A stretch of DNA of 64,000 bases from assembly GCF_001717465.1 (NCBI RefSeq), contig NZ_CP017074.1:801162-865161 (forward strand). Reading direction: 5' to 3'. Position 1 is the first letter of the stretch. Every line of letters begins with the position of its first letter. A model generated the notes under the pieces. The model worked only from the letters and a program-made list of their open reading frames with translations. It ran no database searches and was not told the DNA's origin. Shown here one piece after another: positions 42,210 to 51,612 of this stretch. Source of the DNA: Luteimonas sp. JM171 (GTDB lineage: Bacteria; Pseudomonadota; Gammaproteobacteria; Xanthomonadales; Xanthomonadaceae). Position numbers and translations under genes: made by a program.

Positions 42210-42362
42210 ATGCATCCGGTTCTGGTGGAACTGCTGGCCCGCCCGGTGGGCTGGTTGACGATCGGCGGCGCGCTGATCATGGCCGGGATCATGGCCGGCA
42301 TCCCGATCTTCATCCGCTACCGCGAAAAGCTCGAAAAGAAGGAGGCGGAGGAACAGCGCTGA
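42210..42362 (+). CDS. Small single-span membrane protein, DUF3149-like
   Basis: A 50-residue protein with a good ribosome binding site (AAGGAGGAGG about 6 bp upstream). A short amphipathic start (MHPVLVELLARPVGW) leads to one transmembrane helix (LTIGGALIMAGIMAGIPIFI) and a charged cytosolic tail (RYREKLEKKEAEEQR). Size and layout resemble DUF3149 proteins, function unknown to me. A possible ANR box upstream suggests oxygen-linked control. Confidence 0.65.
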   Translation: MHPVLVELLARPVGWLTIGGALIMAGIMAGIPIFIRYREKLEKKEAEEQR

Positions 42363-42422
42363 CGACGCGCCGACGTGCCTTGCGGCAGACTGGAGCCACG
42401 TCTCCAACCAGGAATGCTAGCC

Positions 42423-42755
42423 ATGCCCGTGTATGACATCAGGCTGCCCGACACCTCGCGGCTGGACAACGCCGGCCAGTTCGCGCTGGCCTCTCGAGGG
42501 CCCGAGGCCATCGCCGAGGACATCCAGGACGCGCTGCGCGGCACCGCGCTGTTCGAACGCTGGCGCCAGACGCAGGAAGAGCCCGATGAAGTGGATCCCG
42601 CGCTGGGCGTGACCGATCCGGCGGCCACCGTCACCGGCCGCCAGCGCAACCACGGCGTGGACCTGGTGATCGAAACCACCATCCCCGGCGAGATCCTGCG
42701 CCACCGCCTGGGCCTGCTGGCCGGCAGCGCCTGGGAAATGCGCAATGTGCGCTGA
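42423..42755 (+). CDS. Hypothetical small soluble protein
   Basis: A 110-residue protein without signal peptide or membrane segment that I do not recognise. It starts MPVYDIRLPDTSRL, carries an acidic middle (TQEEPDEVDPALGVTDP) and ends in ETTIPGEILRHRLGLLAG. Composition and codon use match its neighbours. It is 12 bp upstream of the PP-loop gene, so the two are probably co-transcribed. Confidence 0.65.
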   Translation: MPVYDIRLPDTSRLDNAGQFALASRGPEAIAEDIQDALRGTALFERWRQTQEEPDEVDPALGVTDPAATVTGRQRNHGVDLVIETTIPGEILRHRLGLLAGSAWEMRNVR

Positions 42756-42767
42756 CGCCCGCGCCTG

Positions 42768-43448
42768 ATGGGCGCCGTGCGCACGCCGGCGCTGCTCTCC
42801 TGGAGCGGCGGCAAGGACGCGGCCTGGACCCTGCACGCGCTGCGCCAGGCCGGGGACGTCGAGGTGGTTGGCCTGCTGTGCACGCTGACCGAAGGCCACG
42901 ACCGCGCCTCGATGCAGGGCGTGCGCCGCGAGGTGGTCCAGGCGCAGGCGGACGCGACGGGCCTCCCGCTGGTGGAGGCCTGGATCCCGCAGCAGTGCGA
43001 CAACGCCACCTACGAAGCCGCGTTCGCCGCCGCCCTGGGGAGTGCCCGGGAGCGCTGGCCGGGGCTGGCGACGATCGCTTTCGGCGACCTGCTGCTGGCT
43101 GACGTGCGCGACTGGCGCCAGGCGTCCTGCGCGCGGCTGGGCTGGCGGGCGCTGTTTCCGCTGTTCGGCGCGGACACCGCGCGGATCGCACGGCAGATGA
43201 TCGACGCGGGCCTGCGCACGCACCTGTGCTGCGTGGACACGCAGCTGCTTGACGCCGGGTTCGCCGGCCGCGCGTTCAACCATGCGCTGCTTGCCGACCT
43301 TCCCGAAGGCGTCGATCCGTGCGGGGAAAACGGCGAGTTCCACACCTGCGTCAGCGCCGGCCCGATGTTCGACCGCCCGCTGCCGCTGCAGCGCGGCGAC
43401 ACCGTCCTGCGCGACGGCCGCTTCGCCTACACCGACTTCAAGCCCTGA
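42768..43448 (+). CDS. PP-loop ATP pyrophosphatase, diphthine-ammonia-ligase-like
   Basis: A 226-residue protein of the N-type ATP pyrophosphatase family to which archaeal and eukaryotic diphthamide synthase belongs. The PP-loop SWSGGKDAAW is near residue 12. The segment LLCTLTEGHDRASMQGVRREVVQAQA and the C-terminal GVDPCGENGEFHTCVSAGP signature are both intact. Bacteria do not make diphthamide, so the real substrate is unknown; an amidation or thiolation using ATP is likely from the family. Short spacing to the hypothetical gene upstream suggests an operon. Confidence 0.85.
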   Translation: MGAVRTPALLSWSGGKDAAWTLHALRQAGDVEVVGLLCTLTEGHDRASMQGVRREVVQAQADATGLPLVEAWIPQQCDNATYEAAFAAALGSARERWPGLATIAFGDLLLADVRDWRQASCARLGWRALFPLFGADTARIARQMIDAGLRTHLCCVDTQLLDAGFAGRAFNHALLADLPEGVDPCGENGEFHTCVSAGPMFDRPLPLQRGDTVLRDGRFAYTDFKP

Positions 43449-43477
43449 CCCTCCCCACAGCTGCCCGCCCTGCAATC

Positions 43478-43502
43478 AAAAACGCCGGGCGGGGCCCGGC
43501 GT
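43478..43502 (-). terminator. Rho-independent terminator of the formaldehyde operon
   Basis: Read on the minus strand this is a 9-bp perfect stem (ACGCCGGGC / GCCCGGCGT) with a three-base loop, followed by a run of T. It begins 7 bp past the fghA stop. Confidence 0.85.
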
Positions 43503-43508
43503 CGTGGT

Positions 43509-44354
43509 TCAGGACTTCATCGCCTTGGCATGATGGGCGATGTGATCGCCAATGAAGCTGGAGATGAAGTAGTAGCTGTGGTCGTAGCCCGCGCGCATGC
43601 GCAGGTCCAGCGGATGGTTGGCAGCCTCCGCGGCTTCGCGCAGCAGCTGCGGCTTGAGCTGGTTCTCCAGGAACTCGTCCGCGTCGCCCTGGTCTACCAG
43701 CAGCGACAGTTTTTCCTCCGTGCCGCGCCTGATCAGCTCAACGGTGTCGTATTCCTTCCAGGCCTCGGGGTCGTCGCCAAGGTAGGCGCTGAACGCCTTT
43801 TCGCCCCACGGCACCTGGCTGGGCGCCACGATCGGCGAAAACGCCGACACGCTGCGGTAGCGGCCCGGATTACGCAACGCAATCATCAGCGCGCCGTGGC
43901 CGCCCATCGAGTGGCCGCTGATGGCGCGCACGTCGCTGGCCGCCGGGTCCGACTCCACCCACGCCGGCAGCTCTTCCACGATGTAATCGTACATGCGGTA
44001 GTGCTTGGCCCACGGATCGCGGGTGGCGTTGAGGTAGAAGCCGGCGCCCTGGCCCAGGTCGTAGGCCTCGTCGTTGGCGACGTCATCGCCGCGCGGGCTG
44101 GTGTCCGGCGCCACGATGATGATCCCGTGCTCGGCGGCGTAGCGCTGCGCGCCAGCCTTGGTGATGAAGTTCTGCTCGTTGCAGGTCAGCCCGCTCAGCC
44201 AGTACAGCACCGGCAGCTTCTCGCCCTTGCCCGCCTGCGGCGGGAAGTACACGCCAACGGTCATGTCGCAGCCGAGCACCTCGGAGCGGTGGCGGTACAC
44301 GTCCTGCCACCCGCCGAAGCTGGCGCGGTGTTCAAGTCTTTCAGTGTTGCTCAT
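43509..44354 (-). CDS. fghA: S-formylglutathione hydrolase
   Basis: Splits S-formylglutathione to formate and glutathione, the last step of glutathione-dependent formaldehyde detoxification. The 281-residue alpha/beta hydrolase has the nucleophile elbow [10 protein letters not shown] with Ser near residue 149, an oxyanion region [13 protein letters not shown] near residue 55, a catalytic Asp in [10 protein letters not shown] and the His in AGYDHSYYF. It lies 9 bp downstream of the adhC gene on the same strand and ends at a clear terminator. Confidence 0.95.
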   Translation of the reverse strand: MSNTERLEHRASFGGWQDVYRHRSEVLGCDMTVGVYFPPQAGKGEKLPVLYWLSGLTCNEQNFITKAGAQRYAAEHGIIIVAPDTSPRGDDVANDEAYDLGQGAGFYLNATRDPWAKHYRMYDYIVEELPAWVESDPAASDVRAISGHSMGGHGALMIALRNPGRYRSVSAFSPIVAPSQVPWGEKAFSAYLGDDPEAWKEYDTVELIRRGTEEKLSLLVDQGDADEFLENQLKPQLLREAAEAANHPLDLRMRAGYDHSYYFISSFIGDHIAHHAKAMKS

Positions 44355-44363
44355 TGTTTCTCC

Positions 44364-45491
<1,128 letters not shown>

Positions 45492-45529
45492 TCAACTGTG
45501 TGTGGGGGAAGCGGCGCGGTGCGCCGCGC

Positions 45530-45805
45530 TTACTTGAGATAGGAACGGATGAGCCCGGTCATCTCGGCAACCCGGGCGTTGCGCTCGGCCTGGTCCTCGG
45601 CCGGCGTGCCGAACTGTTCACGGATGTGCGACTCCATTACCTCGCTCATCAATCCGTTGACCGCGCCGCGGATGGCGGCGATCTGCTGCAGCACCGGGCC
45701 GCAGTCGGCGCCGGCGTCCAGCGCGCGCTCCAGGCCCTCGCACTGGCCGCGGATGCGGCGGATGCGGGCCAGGACCTTCTTTTTTTCCTCGGGCGAGTGC
45801 GGCAC
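45530..45805 (-). CDS. frmR: Formaldehyde-responsive repressor, CsoR/RcnR family
   Basis: A 91-residue all-helical repressor of the DUF156/CsoR family. Cys35 (ADCGPVLQQIAAIRGAVNGL) and His60 (MESHI) match the formaldehyde-sensing FrmR residues; there is no second cysteine of the CsoR copper site. It should repress the operon until formaldehyde crosslinks the N-terminal Pro2 to Cys35. Pro2 is present (MPHSPEE). It is first in frmR-adhC-fghA, 56 bp upstream of adhC, and has a GGGGG-centred operator before it. Confidence 0.93.
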   Translation of the reverse strand: MPHSPEEKKKVLARIRRIRGQCEGLERALDAGADCGPVLQQIAAIRGAVNGLMSEVMESHIREQFGTPAEDQAERNARVAEMTGLIRSYLK

Positions 45806-45819
45806 AGCGGCGTGTCTTA

Positions 45820-45840
45820 ACTATAGTGGGGGATAGTATA
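45820..45840 (-). promoter_or_regulatory. Likely FrmR operator overlapping the -10 box
   Basis: Two AT-rich arms (ACTATAGT and ATAGTATA on the plus strand) flank a GGGGG centre, the form of CsoR/RcnR/FrmR-family operators. On the minus strand it includes TATACT, a near-consensus -10 box about 30 bp before the frmR start, so binding would block RNA polymerase. Confidence 0.7.
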
Positions 45841-45983
45841 TCGAGGACGGCCGGCCTTTGCAGGGAAAGCGTTTCCCGCACCACTCTCGCCCCCTCCACC
45901 CAAGCGGCGGGGATCGCATCCCTGCCGCACCTGCGCCGGACCCGCGATTAAACTGACCGGCACTCCCCGGCCGGACATCTCCC

Positions 45984-47177
45984 ATGCGCCTTCCCCGCTT
46001 CCGCATTGCCCTCACGCCTGTGTGCGTTGCCGTGCTGGCGCTGGCCGGCTGCGCGGCTTCCACCCCGGTTTCGCCCGCGGCCCCAACCCTGGGCGAGCAG
46101 CGCCAGGCCACGCTGTTCTGGAGCCAGGCCGAACGCGAGGCGGGGTTCCGGACGATGCATGAGATCTTCCCGGTGGACGTCGCCGCTGCCGGCGGCCAGC
46201 CCCGCCCCCTGCCCGGCGGCGAGCCCCTTGCGCTGGACCCGGCCCTGCTCGACGACTACATGGACCGCCACCACGTCGCCGGCCTGATGGTCCTCCAAGA
46301 CGGCAAGGTCCAGCTGCGTCGCCACGGACTGGGGTTCGGGGCGGACGAGGTCTGGGAGTCGTATTCGGTGGCCAAGTCGGTCACCTCCATGCTGCTCGGC
46401 ATCGCGCTGGAAGAAGGCCACGTCGCCAGCCTCGACGACCTCCTGCCCGCCTACGTCCCGGAACTGGCCGGCACCGCCTACGCCGACGTCACCGTGCGCC
46501 AGGTGCTGACCATGACCTCGGGCGTGCGCTGGAACGAGGACTATGCGGACCCGCATTCGGACGTGGGCCAGATGTACCGCGGCGCCTGCGTCGAGGGCCA
46601 GGCCCACGTGCTGTCCTACCTGCGCCGGCTGCCGCGCGCGGCAGCGCCTGGCACCCGCTGGAACTACAACACCGCCGAAACCGACCTGCTCGGCATCGTG
46701 GTCGAACGCGCCACCGGCAGGCCGCTCGCCCACTACCTGTCCGAAACCATCTGGCAACCCTACGGCATGGCCGCCGACGCCTACTGGATCAAGGACGAGT
46801 GCGACGGCAGCAACACCGGCGGCAGCGGGCTCTCGGCCACGCTCGCCGACTACGCCCGGCTGGGACAGTTCATGCTCGACGGCGGACGCATCAACGGCGA
46901 GCCCGTGGTGGCGGCGGAATGGATGGACGCCGCGGTGCGCGGACACCACCCCGATGGCGCGCCGGAACGCGGCTACGGCTACCAGTGGTGGACGGAGCCG
47001 GACGGCAGCTATTCGGCGGTCGGCATCTTCGGGCAGATGGTCCACGTGGATCCTTCGCGGCGGCTGGTCGTTGCCCAGCTCGCCGCCTGGCCGCAGGCGA
47101 CTTCAAGCGAGCTGGTGGGCGCGCGGCGGAGCATGCTCGAGGCCATCAAGCAGGCGGTGGACACGACCTCGCGCTGA
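45984..47177 (+). CDS. Serine hydrolase of the beta-lactamase fold, lipoprotein
   Basis: A 397-residue lipoprotein (LALAGC, Cys23) of the PF00144 group, closest in layout to 6-aminohexanoate-dimer-hydrolase-like esterases. SVAK at 128-131 supplies the catalytic Ser and Lys, YNT in RWNYNTAETDLLG takes the YxN place, and FGQ in GIFGQMVHVD stands in for KTG. The segment YADVTVRQVLTMTSGVRW is typical. Substrate unknown. It diverges from frmR across 178 bp that hold the FrmR operator; its own promoter is not obvious. Confidence 0.87.
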   Translation: MRLPRFRIALTPVCVAVLALAGCAASTPVSPAAPTLGEQRQATLFWSQAEREAGFRTMHEIFPVDVAAAGGQPRPLPGGEPLALDPALLDDYMDRHHVAGLMVLQDGKVQLRRHGLGFGADEVWESYSVAKSVTSMLLGIALEEGHVASLDDLLPAYVPELAGTAYADVTVRQVLTMTSGVRWNEDYADPHSDVGQMYRGACVEGQAHVLSYLRRLPRAAAPGTRWNYNTAETDLLGIVVERATGRPLAHYLSETIWQPYGMAADAYWIKDECDGSNTGGSGLSATLADYARLGQFMLDGGRINGEPVVAAEWMDAAVRGHHPDGAPERGYGYQWWTEPDGSYSAVGIFGQMVHVDPSRRLVVAQLAAWPQATSSELVGARRSMLEAIKQAVDTTSR

Positions 47178-47244
47178 GCCGACCCGGCCGCCACGGACGC
47201 TCCCGTACCATGGCCGCCTGACCATCCCCCACAGGAGTCCGCCC

Positions 47245-48294
47245 ATGACCGTCAAAGCCTGGGGCGCCCACGCCGGCGACCAGCCGCTGGTGCCGCTCGA
47301 CATCACCCGCCGCGCCACCGGCCCGGAAGACGTGCGCATCGACATCGCCTACTGCGGCGTCTGCCACTCCGACCTGCACCAGGTGCGGGCGGAATGGGCC
47401 GGCACGCTGTTCCCCTGCGTGCCGGGACACGAGATCGTCGGCCGGGTGGCCGAGGTCGGCGCCGGGGTCACCCGCTTCAAGCCCGGCGACCTGGTGGGCG
47501 TGGGCTGCATCGTCGACAGCTGCCGCCAATGCGAGGAGTGCGCCGACGGCCTGGAGAACTACTGCAACGGCATGGTTGGCACCTACAACGGCGCGACCGA
47601 TGACGAGCCCGGCCACACCCTGGGCGGCTACGCCGAGGCGATCGTGGTCGACCAGCGCTACGTGCTGCGCATCCGCCATCCGGAAGACCAGCTTGCCGCG
47701 GCGGCACCGCTGCTGTGCGCCGGCATCACCACCTGGTCGCCGCTGCGGCACTGGAAGGTGGGGCCGGGCAAGCGCGTCGGCGTGGTCGGCATCGGCGGGC
47801 TGGGCCACATGGGCATCAAGCTGGCGCACGCACTGGGCGCTCACGTGGTGGCTTTCACCACCTCCGAGGGCAAGCGCGACGAAGCCCGCAAGCTGGGCGC
47901 GCACGAGGCCGTGGTCTCGCGCAACGACGAGGAAATGGCCGCGCACCGCAACAGCCTGGATTTCATCCTCAATACCGTGGCCGCGCCGCATGACCTGGAC
48001 GCCTACATCAGCCTGCTCCGCCGCGACGGCACCATGGCGCTGGTCGGCGCCCCGGCCACTCCGCACCCCTCGCCGCAGGTGTTCAACCTGATCATGAAGC
48101 GCCGCAGCCTCGCCGGCTCCCTGATCGGCGGCATCCCCGAGACCCAGGAGATGCTGGATTTCTGCGCCGAGCATGGGATCGTGGCGGACATCGAGATGAT
48201 CCGCGCCGAGCAGATCAACGAGGCCTACGACCGCATGCTCAAGGGCGACGTGCGCTACCGTTTCGTGATCGACAACGCGAGCCTGGCAGGCTGA
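47245..48294 (+). CDS. NAD(P)-dependent zinc alcohol dehydrogenase, cinnamyl-alcohol/YahK type
   Basis: A 349-residue zinc dehydrogenase that probably reduces aldehydes with NADPH. The catalytic zinc site is CGVCHSDLHQV and GHEIVGRV; the structural zinc cluster is CRQCEECADGLENYC; the nucleotide fold is VVGIGGLGHMGIKLAHALGAHVVAFTTS. The Ser-rich loop after the second strand, without an acidic residue, favours NADPH. The ribosome binding site AGGAGT is 8 bp before the ATG. Together with the neighbouring formaldehyde genes it suggests aldehyde detoxification, though it is not in their operon. Confidence 0.92.
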   Translation: MTVKAWGAHAGDQPLVPLDITRRATGPEDVRIDIAYCGVCHSDLHQVRAEWAGTLFPCVPGHEIVGRVAEVGAGVTRFKPGDLVGVGCIVDSCRQCEECADGLENYCNGMVGTYNGATDDEPGHTLGGYAEAIVVDQRYVLRIRHPEDQLAAAAPLLCAGITTWSPLRHWKVGPGKRVGVVGIGGLGHMGIKLAHALGAHVVAFTTSEGKRDEARKLGAHEAVVSRNDEEMAAHRNSLDFILNTVAAPHDLDAYISLLRRDGTMALVGAPATPHPSPQVFNLIMKRRSLAGSLIGGIPETQEMLDFCAEHGIVADIEMIRAEQINEAYDRMLKGDVRYRFVIDNASLAG

Positions 48295-48342
48295 CGGCTG
48301 CCGCCACCGCGGCGGCCCGTACCTGAAGAAGTTGGGCGGGCG

Positions 48343-48783
48343 ATGACCTGGATCCTGATCGCCGTGGCCGCGCTGATGTTCGGCCTCTACAACGTCTTCA
48401 TCAAGCTCTCGTCCGACCACATCCACGCGGTGCTGGGGGCGGTGGTGCTGCAGTTCGTGGCGGCGTTCATGGGCCTGGCGTGGCTGCTGTACCTGATGGC
48501 CACGCAGTCGACGAGCCCCAACTTCACCGGCCGCGGGATCACCATCGCGGCGCTCGCGGGCGTCGCGATCGGGCTGGTGGAGATCCTGACCTTCGTGGTC
48601 TACGGCCGCGGCCTGCCGGTGGCGGTGGGCAACCCACTGATCATCGGCGGCTCGCTGCTGGTGACCACGGGCGTTGGCGTGCTGCTGCTGCGCGAGGCGC
48701 TCAGCCCGCTGCAGCTGGGCGCCATCGGCCTGATCGCGCTGGGGATCGGGGTGTTCGCGTGGGACGCCGCGCGTACGGCTTGA
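48343..48783 (+). CDS. Small EamA-like (drug/metabolite transporter superfamily) membrane protein
   Basis: A 146-residue membrane protein with four to five transmembrane segments (residues ~3-20, 29-52, 66-87, 92-110, 118-138). The N-terminal MTWILIAVAALMFGLYNVFIKLSS and the C-terminal PLQLGAIGLIALGIGVFAWDA are those of one half of an EamA transporter, so it probably works as a dimer. Substrate unknown. A Pyr_excise-family gene follows after 24 bp. Confidence 0.82.
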   Translation: MTWILIAVAALMFGLYNVFIKLSSDHIHAVLGAVVLQFVAAFMGLAWLLYLMATQSTSPNFTGRGITIAALAGVAIGLVEILTFVVYGRGLPVAVGNPLIIGGSLLVTTGVGVLLLREALSPLQLGAIGLIALGIGVFAWDAARTA

Positions 48784-48807
48784 ACGGCACGACTGGGAGA
48801 CCTTCGC

Positions 48808-49272
48808 ATGCGCATCTGGTCACTGCATCCGCGCTACCTGGACCCGGCCGGGCTGGTCGCGCTTTGGCGGGAAACCCTGCTGGCCAAGGCGGTGCTGCGC
48901 GGCGCGACCAAAGGCTACCGCCAGCACCCGCAGCTGGAGCGGTTCAAAGCCTGCCCTCGGCCGGTCGAGGCGATCGACGCGTACCTGGCCGAAGTCCACC
49001 TCGAAGCAACCGGTCGCGGCTACCGCTTCGACGCCTCAAAGGTCGGTCCGGTCGCAGCGGTCGAACCGATCGTCGTGACCGAGGGCCAGCTTTCGCTTGA
49101 ATGGCGGCACCTGCTGACCAAGCTCTCCGCGCGCAGTCCCGCGCTGTTCGAACGCTGGTCCGGCATCGACCGCCCGGATTGCCATCCATTGTTCCGGCGG
49201 GTGCCCGGCCCGGTGGCGCCGTGGGAGCGGGCGGCTGACGTCCCGTCTGGCGGCGCACGGTCAGCAGATTAG
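48808..49272 (+). CDS. Pyr_excise family protein (pyrimidine-dimer DNA glycosylase-like)
   Basis: A 154-residue protein that begins MRIWSLHPRYLDPAGLVALWRE and continues with TKGYRQHPQLERFK and RGYRFDASK, the conserved core of the family annotated as pyrimidine dimer DNA glycosylase/endonuclease V. The founding phage T4 enzyme removes UV-induced dimers; bacterial members are little studied. The last ~25 residues (PGPVAPWERAADV and after) are variable. No signal peptide. Confidence 0.8.
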   Translation: MRIWSLHPRYLDPAGLVALWRETLLAKAVLRGATKGYRQHPQLERFKACPRPVEAIDAYLAEVHLEATGRGYRFDASKVGPVAAVEPIVVTEGQLSLEWRHLLTKLSARSPALFERWSGIDRPDCHPLFRRVPGPVAPWERAADVPSGGARSAD

Positions 49273-49311
49273 CGTGCGGGTCGTGCCTTCCGGCCGCTCT
49301 GCGGCAGCGTT

Positions 49312-49944
49312 TCAATCACGCTTGGGCATCAGCGCATCGTCCTTGGCCCTGGCCCGCCGGTAGGCCTCGCGCCCGCGCAGCCGCTGTGCCCAGGCGTTGA
49401 ACGCCGGCCGGTCCGGGATCGACTTGAAGCCCAGACCGAAATCCACCTGGCTGCCGACGTACACGTCGGCCGCACTGAAGCGCTCGCCCAGCAGCCATGG
49501 CGAGGCCGATGCGGCGGCCTGTTCCAATACATCCATCGCCTGGTCATAGCTGCCGTATCCGACCATCCCCGCCTTGTCCGCCGGCGGCAGCTGGCCCAGG
49601 GAATTCGCGGTAATCGCGGCCTCCACCGGGCCGGCGCCGAAGAACAGCCAGCGGAAATATGGACCGCGCAGTGGATCGTCCAGCGCCGGGGCCAGGCCGG
49701 CCTCCGGGAACGCATCGGCAAGGTAGGCGCAGATCGCCGCAACCTCGGTCACAACTACGCCGCGGTGCTCGATCGCCGGCACCTTGCCCATCGGATTGAT
49801 GGCGAGGTATTCCGGCGACTTCATGTCCTTGCCGTATTCGTGGACCTGCGTGCGGTATTCCACGCCCAGCTCCTCGAGCATCCAGCGCACGATGCGGCCG
49901 CGGGACATGGGATTGGTGTGGAAGACGAGTTCGCTGCCGGCCAT
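49312..49944 (-). CDS. Glutathione S-transferase
   Basis: A 210-residue GST. The thioredoxin-fold half contains FHTNPMSRGRIVRWMLEELGVEY with the usual Ser as likely catalytic residue, NPMGKVPAIEH with the cis-Pro, and the TEVAAICAYLAD turn that holds glutathione. The helical half has SPWLLGERFSAADVYVG (N-capping box) and ends near RARAKDDAL. The ATG at 49944 (MAGSELVFH) was chosen over an extended frame. Its partner substrate is unknown. Confidence 0.9.
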   Translation of the reverse strand: MAGSELVFHTNPMSRGRIVRWMLEELGVEYRTQVHEYGKDMKSPEYLAINPMGKVPAIEHRGVVVTEVAAICAYLADAFPEAGLAPALDDPLRGPYFRWLFFGAGPVEAAITANSLGQLPPADKAGMVGYGSYDQAMDVLEQAAASASPWLLGERFSAADVYVGSQVDFGLGFKSIPDRPAFNAWAQRLRGREAYRRARAKDDALMPKRD

Positions 49945-50058
49945 CGCACTGCTCCTGTGCATGTATCTGTGCCGGCCACGATACGCCCCGTCGGCCGCGC
50001 GTTGAACCCGGCCGGCATGCACGCCGCGGCGGCTTTGCGAAGCCGCGCCCGGCGGGGC

Positions 50059-51411
50059 TCAGCCGGCGGGCCGGGCCGCGGCTTGGCGGAACAGGCGCTT
50101 CTTCCGCCACCCGCCCCAGCGGTAATACCCGAATGAAAACAGGCTGCTGAGCAGGAAGCTGATGCCGATGCCCAGGGCAATGCCGGGCTCGCCGTGCATG
50201 TTCGCCAGCCAGTGCGCCAGCGGCACCCGCAGCACCCACAGCGAGATGATGTTGAGCACCAGCACCTGCATCATCGCCCCGGAGCTGCGCACCACGCCGT
50301 TGAAGATGAAGTTGAGGCCGATGAACGGATAGAACAGCGCGATCGTGCGCAGGTAGGAGGCGCCGAACGCCAGGCTTTCCGGCTCGCGCACGAACATCGC
50401 CACCAGCGGCCCGGCCCAAAGCAGCAGCACGCCCGAGATGGCGGCCATGATGCCGACGTTCCAGGCCACCCCGGCGCGGGTCACCTGCGTCACCCGGTCC
50501 CAGCGCCCGGCGCCGATGTTCTGCGCAGCCATCGCGTTGACGGCCACCCCCAGCGCCACCGCCGGCAGCAGCACGATGCTGTCCAGCCGCTGCGCGGCGC
50601 CAAATCCGGCCACCACCGGGCCGCCGAACGAGTTCACCAGCGACAGGATCACCGCGGTGCCGGCATAGATGACCACCATCTGCACGCCGGACGGGATCCC
50701 GAGCTCGAGGATGGTGCGGAACTCGGCCAGCCCCGGCACCCGCGGCCGGAACGGATAGTCCGCCGGTCGCCGCGCCAGGTACACCAGGCTGTAGACGAAC
50801 GCCGCGCCCTGGGCCAGCACCATGGCCCAGGCGGCGCCGGCCACGCCGATGCCCAAGGCTTCGATGAGCAGCGGTGCCAACACCCCCGCCAGCACCGTGG
50901 CAAGCACCACGAAGTACAGCGGCGTGCGGCTGTTGCCGAACGCGCGCAGCAGGGTGCCGATGAAGTTGTAGCCGACCAGGAACACCGTGCCGGCGAAGCT
51001 GATGCGCAGGAACGCCCGGGCCTGGTCCACCACCTCGGGCGGGGTATCCAGCAGCGCCAGCAGCCATCCGGAGGCGAACCAGCCGCCAACGCCGACCACG
51101 GCCGACAGCCCCAGCAGCAGGATGGCGAACGCGCCCAGGTAGGCGTCGGTGCGCGAAGCATCACCCGACCCGCGCAGCTGGGCAAAGATGGTCAGGGTGG
51201 CGTTGTTGAGCCCCAGCACGAAGGCCAGCACCAGCATCAGCACCGCGTGGGCCACGGTCACCGCCGCCAGCGCCCGGCTGCCAAGCAGGTTGCCCACCCA
51301 CAGCACGTTGACCAGCTGCATCGAACCCTGCAGCAGGTTGGCAACAAGGATCGGGAGCGCAAACACGATCAGCTTGCGCGGGATCGATCCCTGGGTGAAA
51401 TCGTCGCTCAA
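50059..51411 (-). CDS. MATE-family multidrug efflux transporter
   Basis: A 450-residue inner-membrane exporter of the MATE family, NorM-like, with twelve hydrophobic segments in two halves. Family segments include FALPILVANLLQGSMQLVNVLWVG near the start and MAAQNIGAGRWDRVTQVTR in the second half, where NxxAGR-like loops are typical. The frame is open to an ATG at 51606, but the added 65 residues are Arg/Pro/Gly-rich and unlike protein. A TTG at 51411 yields SDDFTQGSIPRKL, the usual MATE beginning, and is preferred although its ribosome binding site is weak. Confidence 0.85.
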   Translation of the reverse strand: MSDDFTQGSIPRKLIVFALPILVANLLQGSMQLVNVLWVGNLLGSRALAAVTVAHAVLMLVLAFVLGLNNATLTIFAQLRGSGDASRTDAYLGAFAILLLGLSAVVGVGGWFASGWLLALLDTPPEVVDQARAFLRISFAGTVFLVGYNFIGTLLRAFGNSRTPLYFVVLATVLAGVLAPLLIEALGIGVAGAAWAMVLAQGAAFVYSLVYLARRPADYPFRPRVPGLAEFRTILELGIPSGVQMVVIYAGTAVILSLVNSFGGPVVAGFGAAQRLDSIVLLPAVALGVAVNAMAAQNIGAGRWDRVTQVTRAGVAWNVGIMAAISGVLLLWAGPLVAMFVREPESLAFGASYLRTIALFYPFIGLNFIFNGVVRSSGAMMQVLVLNIISLWVLRVPLAHWLANMHGEPGIALGIGISFLLSSLFSFGYYRWGGWRKKRLFRQAAARPAG

Positions 51412-51612
51412 GGCCGCAGGCTGCTCGCCCGGCGCCGGTCGGGTGCGGGTGGGTATGTCATCGGGCTCCGTTGGAAGACGGGCGGGCCGGCGGCCTCGCC
51501 CGGAGGCGCCGGCAACTGCGGCGCAGGCTCCCCATATGGGGCCGCCCGCGGGCTTTTTCAAATCCGGGGTCGCACACCGCCGGACGGCGCCGCAGCCCCG
51601 GGGCACGCTTTC

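Noticed and set aside
50059..51606. Longer MATE protein from the ATG at 51606
   Set aside because: The extra 65 residues are Arg/Pro/Gly-rich, not membrane or signal sequence; the TTG at 51411 gives the family N-terminus.
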